NCBI GenBank assembly: GCA_021828925.1
Contig: JAJZCT010000001.1
Span: 1 to 25,930, forward strand
Direction of reading: 5' to 3'
DNA length: 25,930 nucleotides
Origin: Planctomycetota bacterium
GTDB lineage: Bacteria > Planctomycetota > Phycisphaerae > WQYP01
The notes beneath the pieces were generated by a model that worked only from the letters and a program-made list of their open reading frames with translations, was not told where the DNA came from and did no database searches. This document shows positions 22,557 through 25,930 of this stretch, in pieces (position 1 is the first letter of the stretch; each line of letters opens with the position of its first letter). A program made the translations under genes and the position numbers.

Positions 22557-25186
22557 AATTCATTCGTCTTCGAGTTGCCAATTACAGGGGCATTGGCGCA
22601 GCCGATGTAAAGTTCGGTCCCGCCGGGATTACGCTCGTGCAAGGGCCGAATGAAGCTGGGAAAACCAGTCTTGGCGAAGCTATAGGGCTTTTATTTGAAT
22701 ATTTAGATTCCAGTAAGGCTCGAAATATCGAAGCCATCAAGCCGGTTCACAGGGACGAAGGGCCGGAGATAGAACTGCATGCAGAAAGTGGTCCCTATAC
22801 GTTCACTTACATGAAGCGCTTTCTCAAACGACCAGAAACCAAACTCACTATCAGCAACCCCAAGCCCGAAAACCTCACGGGCCGTGAAGCACACGAACAC
22901 GCCGAGGCCATCCTCCGCGAAACGCTCGACGTTGTCCTCTGGAAGGCACTGAACATTCAGCAAGGCGACGCCATTCACCAGCCCGAGTTAGGCAAGCAGA
23001 CCTCACTTTCCGCCGCGTTGGATCAGGCGGCTGGAGGCCGTCCCACCGATCCTGGCGAAGAGGGCCTATTCAACAAGGTGCGAGAGGAATATCTCCGTTA
23101 TTACACCGAGCGCGGCACAGAGCGGAAAGAGCTAACTGATGCCCGCATTGCATTGACTCGCGCCGAAGAAGAAGTCTCCAATATCGAGCAGGCAATCCGT
23201 AACCTTGACGATGATACCGAACGTGTAGCCTCTCTCCAGCAAGAATTAGCACAATTGAAGGAACAGGACGATAGGCTGACCCAAGAGATCATTGCCTATA
23301 CGGCCTCACTTGCCGAGATCAGAGATTTGGAGAGTGTGCTCTCGACGTCGCGTTTGAAGTTGCAGTCGGCCCACCAATCCGAGGAAGCGGCACACCGAGA
23401 CCGCGACTCTCGCCAGGCGCTGATCACGAGGGTTGCCGCAGTCGATCAGGAATACAAGAAGATCAATGCCGAAAACGCTATGTCAGTTCCAGCTTTGGAC
23501 CAGGCTGATCGTGAAGTCAAGAATGCACAAGGTGCTTTCAATGAAGCTGATCAGAAAAGGAAGTTGGCGGACAGCAATGCGGAACTCCGGCGAGCGGATT
23601 TCGACTATTACAATAATAAATTACAGCTTGAACAAATCGGTGAACGCAAGGCGCGTATCGACCTGGCCAGAACGAACGCTGCGCAGGCCGAGGAACTGCT
23701 TCGGCGAAATAAGGTGACCGCGCCGGTTCAACAGTTGATAGAAGAAGCCGAAAGGGAACTGCTTGCCGCTAAGGCAAAACTGGATACCGGAGCACCGCAA
23801 GTTTACCTTCAGAGTTTGGTCGATGGTTGTCTGGTAATTGATGGCACAGACAATACCTTGACGAAAGGAGAGAAACGATCTTTAACGGTCACCAGCAGCC
23901 TGCGGGTCAGCATCCCAAAAACATTGGATATTGAAGTGGTCGCAGGTGCCAGCTTTGCAAAGCTCCAGAAAAAGGTTGAGGATGCGCAGGTTGGGTTGGA
24001 CCGCCTGTGTAAACAAGCTGGTGTAGCCGGTCCTCGCGAGGCCAGGCAGGCCTACGATGACCGCAACACTGCCGAGCGAATTGCCGCAGGTAAAGCACAG
24101 GTTGAAAAGGAGAATCTCCGGGATCTGGCGTACCAAAAACTGGACGAGATGCTGTTGGCTCTGCAACAAGGCGTCCCAGCCTACATCAGAAATCGTGTAA
24201 ATGAGCCTGTGATATGTCCCGATTTGGAATCGGCAGAACGGGAATGGAAAAACAGAGAGTCGATACGGCGACAGGCAGTCGGTGCATGGGAATTGGCTCA
24301 CCAAACGCTGGAGGTGGCAAGCGGTGTGTGGAATGGACTCAATACAAAGCACCACCATGCGCGAGCGTCATTTGATCTCTCGTCCAAGCAACTTAACCAG
24401 ATTCGCGCAGACCTTGAGCAGGCACGCGAGAATATTTCCGATGATGATTTGGAAAAAGCTCTGGCGCAGGCAGTCCAGATCGTGGCTTCCGAGTATGCCA
24501 GGGTTCAATCCGCCGAGACGGCGCTCGGGGCGAAAAATCCCGAAAGGGTGAAAACCTTGTCGGAAACAGCCAAAGGATCCCTGCAAACTACCCAAAATCG
24601 CCGGAATGCCGCTCAAAATGAACTAATCGAAGTTCAGACACGACTGAAAATCCACGGTGAGGATGGACTCTACGAGAAACGGGGCGCGGCGCAGGCTGCT
24701 TGCGAACGTCTGATGGCGGAGACTTCATCCTGCAATCGGCGGGCGTCTTCTGCCAAATGCCTTTTTGAGACAATTCGGGAGGAACGGGATAAGGCTCGGC
24801 GAGCGTATGTGGCTCCGCTGAAGGAGAAAATTGAACAACTCGGCCGTCTGGTGTTCGATGGATCCTTCCAAGTGGATATCAGTGAGGAATTGCGGATTAC
24901 AAGTCGAACGTTGCGGAATATAACCGTACCGTTCGACTCGTTGAGCGGCGGCACTCGCGAACAGCTTTCTCTAATCTTCCGAATAGCTTGCTCGATCATT
25001 GTCTCTCAGAATGGCGGCATGCCGCTCATTTTGGACGATACCCTTGGATACACCGATCCGGGCCGCTTGCGGCTTATGGGAGCTGTGTTGGCTAAGGCCG
25101 CCAAGGACTGCCAAATCGTAATCTTTACATGTGTACCCGAACGCTATGGCAACATCGGAGAAGCGACCTGTATTTCCTTACGATGA
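22553..25186 (+). CDS. Rad50/SbcC-like SMC-type ATPase without visible zinc hook
   Basis: An 877-aa ATPase with split head domains. The N-terminal head has Walker A GPNEAGKTS (31-39) after FIRLRVANYRGIG. The C-terminal head has the signature LSGGTREQLSLIFRIA (797-812) and Walker B PLILDDTLGYTD (Asp828-Asp829). Two coiled-coil runs (about 185-400 and 470-770) join the heads. At the middle, where Rad50 and SbcC carry a CxxC zinc hook, there is a likely beta-rich segment (about 412-465, with VDGCLVIDGTDNTLTKG) and no CxxC. The protein is shorter than E. coli SbcC. It most likely holds DNA ends or rings and drives the Mre11-like partner. It is the last gene of the cargo operon. Confidence 0.88.
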   Translation: MKFIRLRVANYRGIGAADVKFGPAGITLVQGPNEAGKTSLGEAIGLLFEYLDSSKARNIEAIKPVHRDEGPEIELHAESGPYTFTYMKRFLKRPETKLTISNPKPENLTGREAHEHAEAILRETLDVVLWKALNIQQGDAIHQPELGKQTSLSAALDQAAGGRPTDPGEEGLFNKVREEYLRYYTERGTERKELTDARIALTRAEEEVSNIEQAIRNLDDDTERVASLQQELAQLKEQDDRLTQEIIAYTASLAEIRDLESVLSTSRLKLQSAHQSEEAAHRDRDSRQALITRVAAVDQEYKKINAENAMSVPALDQADREVKNAQGAFNEADQKRKLADSNAELRRADFDYYNNKLQLEQIGERKARIDLARTNAAQAEELLRRNKVTAPVQQLIEEAERELLAAKAKLDTGAPQVYLQSLVDGCLVIDGTDNTLTKGEKRSLTVTSSLRVSIPKTLDIEVVAGASFAKLQKKVEDAQVGLDRLCKQAGVAGPREARQAYDDRNTAERIAAGKAQVEKENLRDLAYQKLDEMLLALQQGVPAYIRNRVNEPVICPDLESAEREWKNRESIRRQAVGAWELAHQTLEVASGVWNGLNTKHHHARASFDLSSKQLNQIRADLEQARENISDDDLEKALAQAVQIVASEYARVQSAETALGAKNPERVKTLSETAKGSLQTTQNRRNAAQNELIEVQTRLKIHGEDGLYEKRGAAQAACERLMAETSSCNRRASSAKCLFETIREERDKARRAYVAPLKEKIEQLGRLVFDGSFQVDISEELRITSRTLRNITVPFDSLSGGTREQLSLIFRIACSIIVSQNGGMPLILDDTLGYTDPGRLRLMGAVLAKAAKDCQIVIFTCVPERYGNIGEATCISLR

Positions 25187-25608
25187 CGAGACACTATCAC
25201 GTAGTGCATTGTCACTGGACCGGTGTTACAAGCTTATTCGTCGTGGTGTTTTGGTCAAAAAAATAAAGAATTCGCGGACGGGATGTCGATTTCCCATGCC
25301 AGCCGCCGACGTATGGTGTCATTTGGTAGTCAGGCGGTATTTCTGTAATTTGCTATTGGGCTTTTCTGTTATCGTCATATCCACGAATATCTCGTCCAGT
25401 AGGCGATGAAGGCCTTTTGTGAATTCCCGTTCGGTTGCTGTAGCCTACAACGATCAGAGTTACCGCGCGGTTGTTTCACCCAAAGAACATACCGGCAGGA
25501 TACCCAAGCGTCCAGATACTTATCGTGCCGGGCCGTATTCAAACGGGGGCGAATATGGCCCCGCCTCGGTCGAGCCTTGGGTAAAAAGAGGAATAATTTC
25601 CCCGCCAC
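25187..25608. other. Non-coding right junction of the cargo
   Basis: No gene of recognisable type is found between the Rad50-like stop and the trbC promoter. The first 40 bases can form short overlapping hairpins (CACTA/TAGTG at about 25193-25207), but no T-run follows, so no sure terminator. The insertion boundary probably lies here. Short frames on both strands exist without ribosome sites or known products. Confidence 0.5.
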
Positions 25609-25636
25609 TTGCATTCGGTATTTGTTAGGGTATGAT
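25609..25636 (+). promoter_or_regulatory. Promoter of trbC and the downstream transfer genes
   Basis: TTGCAT (25609-25614), 16 bases, TATGAT (25631-25636). Spacer length and the bases before the -10 box (TTTGTTAGGG) resemble the promoter at 2467-2494 (TTTCGTTAGG), and TGATGACAA follows both. This supplies trbC with its own transcription after the operon was split. A CGGGCC/GGCCCG pair (25672-25677, 25695-25700) in the leader may form a hairpin. Confidence 0.6.
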
Positions 25637-25725
25637 GGTATGAGTGATGACAATAAAGTTAAAGATGTTGTCGGGCCGTGCCGGTCATCACCGTGGCCCG
25701 GCAGCAATGTTGCAGGAGTATCCCC

Positions 25726-25930
25726 ATGCGTATTTCCCGTTGGTTGTCCAATCGTCTTTCCAGCTTGATCGCCTCGGCCGTGTTGCTGGGCTATTCAAGT
25801 CTTTCCGAGGCTTCCACCTTCGGCGGCAGCGGCGGAGCGCCGCTGCCGTGGGAGACGCCGCTGGCCCGTGTGCTGGCGAGCTTTACCGGCCCGGTGGCCA
25901 AAGCGCTGTGCATTCTTTCCATTGTGACGC
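25726..25930 (+). CDS. trbC: TrbC/VirB2-type pilin precursor, 5' part
   Basis: The gene runs off the right edge; 68 residues are visible. An N-terminal export signal (MRISRWLSNRL, then a hydrophobic run LIASAVLLGYSSLSEAS) is followed by GGAPLPWETPLARVLASFTGPVAKALCIL, where PWETPL and GPVA are typical of TrbC, the major subunit of P-type conjugative pili. The start of the first transmembrane segment is seen before the window ends. AGGAG (25714-25718) lies 7 bases before the ATG. It is the gene expected immediately after trbB, and its position here proves that the intervening DNA is an insertion. Confidence 0.88.
   Translation, partial: MRISRWLSNRLSSLIASAVLLGYSSLSEASTFGGSGGAPLPWETPLARVLASFTGPVAKALCILSIVT

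Larger units (their letters stand above)
8494..25608 (+). mobile_element. Defence-type cargo inserted between trbB and trbC
   Basis: The genes on either side are consecutive in P-type trb operons, so everything between is an insertion into the transfer operon. It carries two gene blocks of helicase, nuclease, methyltransferase and ATPase functions and no transposase or integrase that I can see. The exact ends are not known: the left end lies in 8494-8700 and the right end in 25187-25608. A 10-bp motif GGGTGAAACA at 8554-8563 recurs inverted at 25472-25481, but this may be chance. Confidence 0.75.

Noticed and set aside
25375..25707. Minus-strand frame of 110 codons at the right junction
   Set aside because: It runs across the trbC promoter, lacks a ribosome site and shows no family pattern.

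Overview
This window is the transfer region of an integrative/conjugative element (or conjugative plasmid) interrupted by a large nuclease/helicase cargo. The host is a Gram-negative-type bacterium, because the transfer genes are of the P-type trb/VirB family (relaxase with DUF3363, TraG/VirD4 coupling ATPase, ribbon-helix-helix protein, TrbB/VirB11 ATPase, TrbC/VirB2 pilin). The order relaxase - traG - copG-like - trbB - trbC is the one I know from Tn4371-like elements. Several short dispersed-type repeats in the cargo remind me of Planctomycetota/Verrucomicrobiota genomes, but the taxon is a weak inference.

Layout: (a) 1-1489, accessory element genes: the 3' end of a DUF932 gene and a hypothetical gene. 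(b) 1490-2710, a mostly non-coding stretch with a 18-bp inverted repeat spaced about 0.36 kb apart, a strong hairpin, a near-consensus promoter and a small ORF leading into the relaxase; this is the likeliest place for oriT. (c) 2711-8493, relaxase, traG, RHH protein and trbB, tightly packed. (d) 8494-25608, inserted cargo. (e) 25609-25930, a fresh promoter and the start of trbC, the gene that normally follows trbB directly.

The cargo has two head-to-tail transcription units. Unit 1 (8703-13257) is an excisionase-like HTH protein, a 951-aa SNF2 helicase and an AlbA_2/GHKL-ATPase protein, each overlapping the next by ATGA. Unit 2 (16912-25186) is a beta-class adenine methyltransferase (type III Mod-like), a type III Res-like helicase-nuclease with an intact PD-ExK motif, an Mre11/SbcD-like phosphoesterase and a Rad50/SbcC-like ATPase with no visible zinc hook. 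Between them lie 3.65 kb of embedded genes (unknown 249-aa protein, HNH nuclease, two small ORFs, DUF4238 protein), repeats and a broken duplicate of part of the AlbA_2 gene.

I read the cargo as a composite anti-phage/anti-plasmid system: methylation marks self DNA, two helicases and several nucleases act on unmarked DNA, and the middle region is a swap site for extra defence genes. The helicase + methylase + ATPase content agrees with what I remember being called 'Hma' systems; I could not check this. The embedded genes are the least described part.
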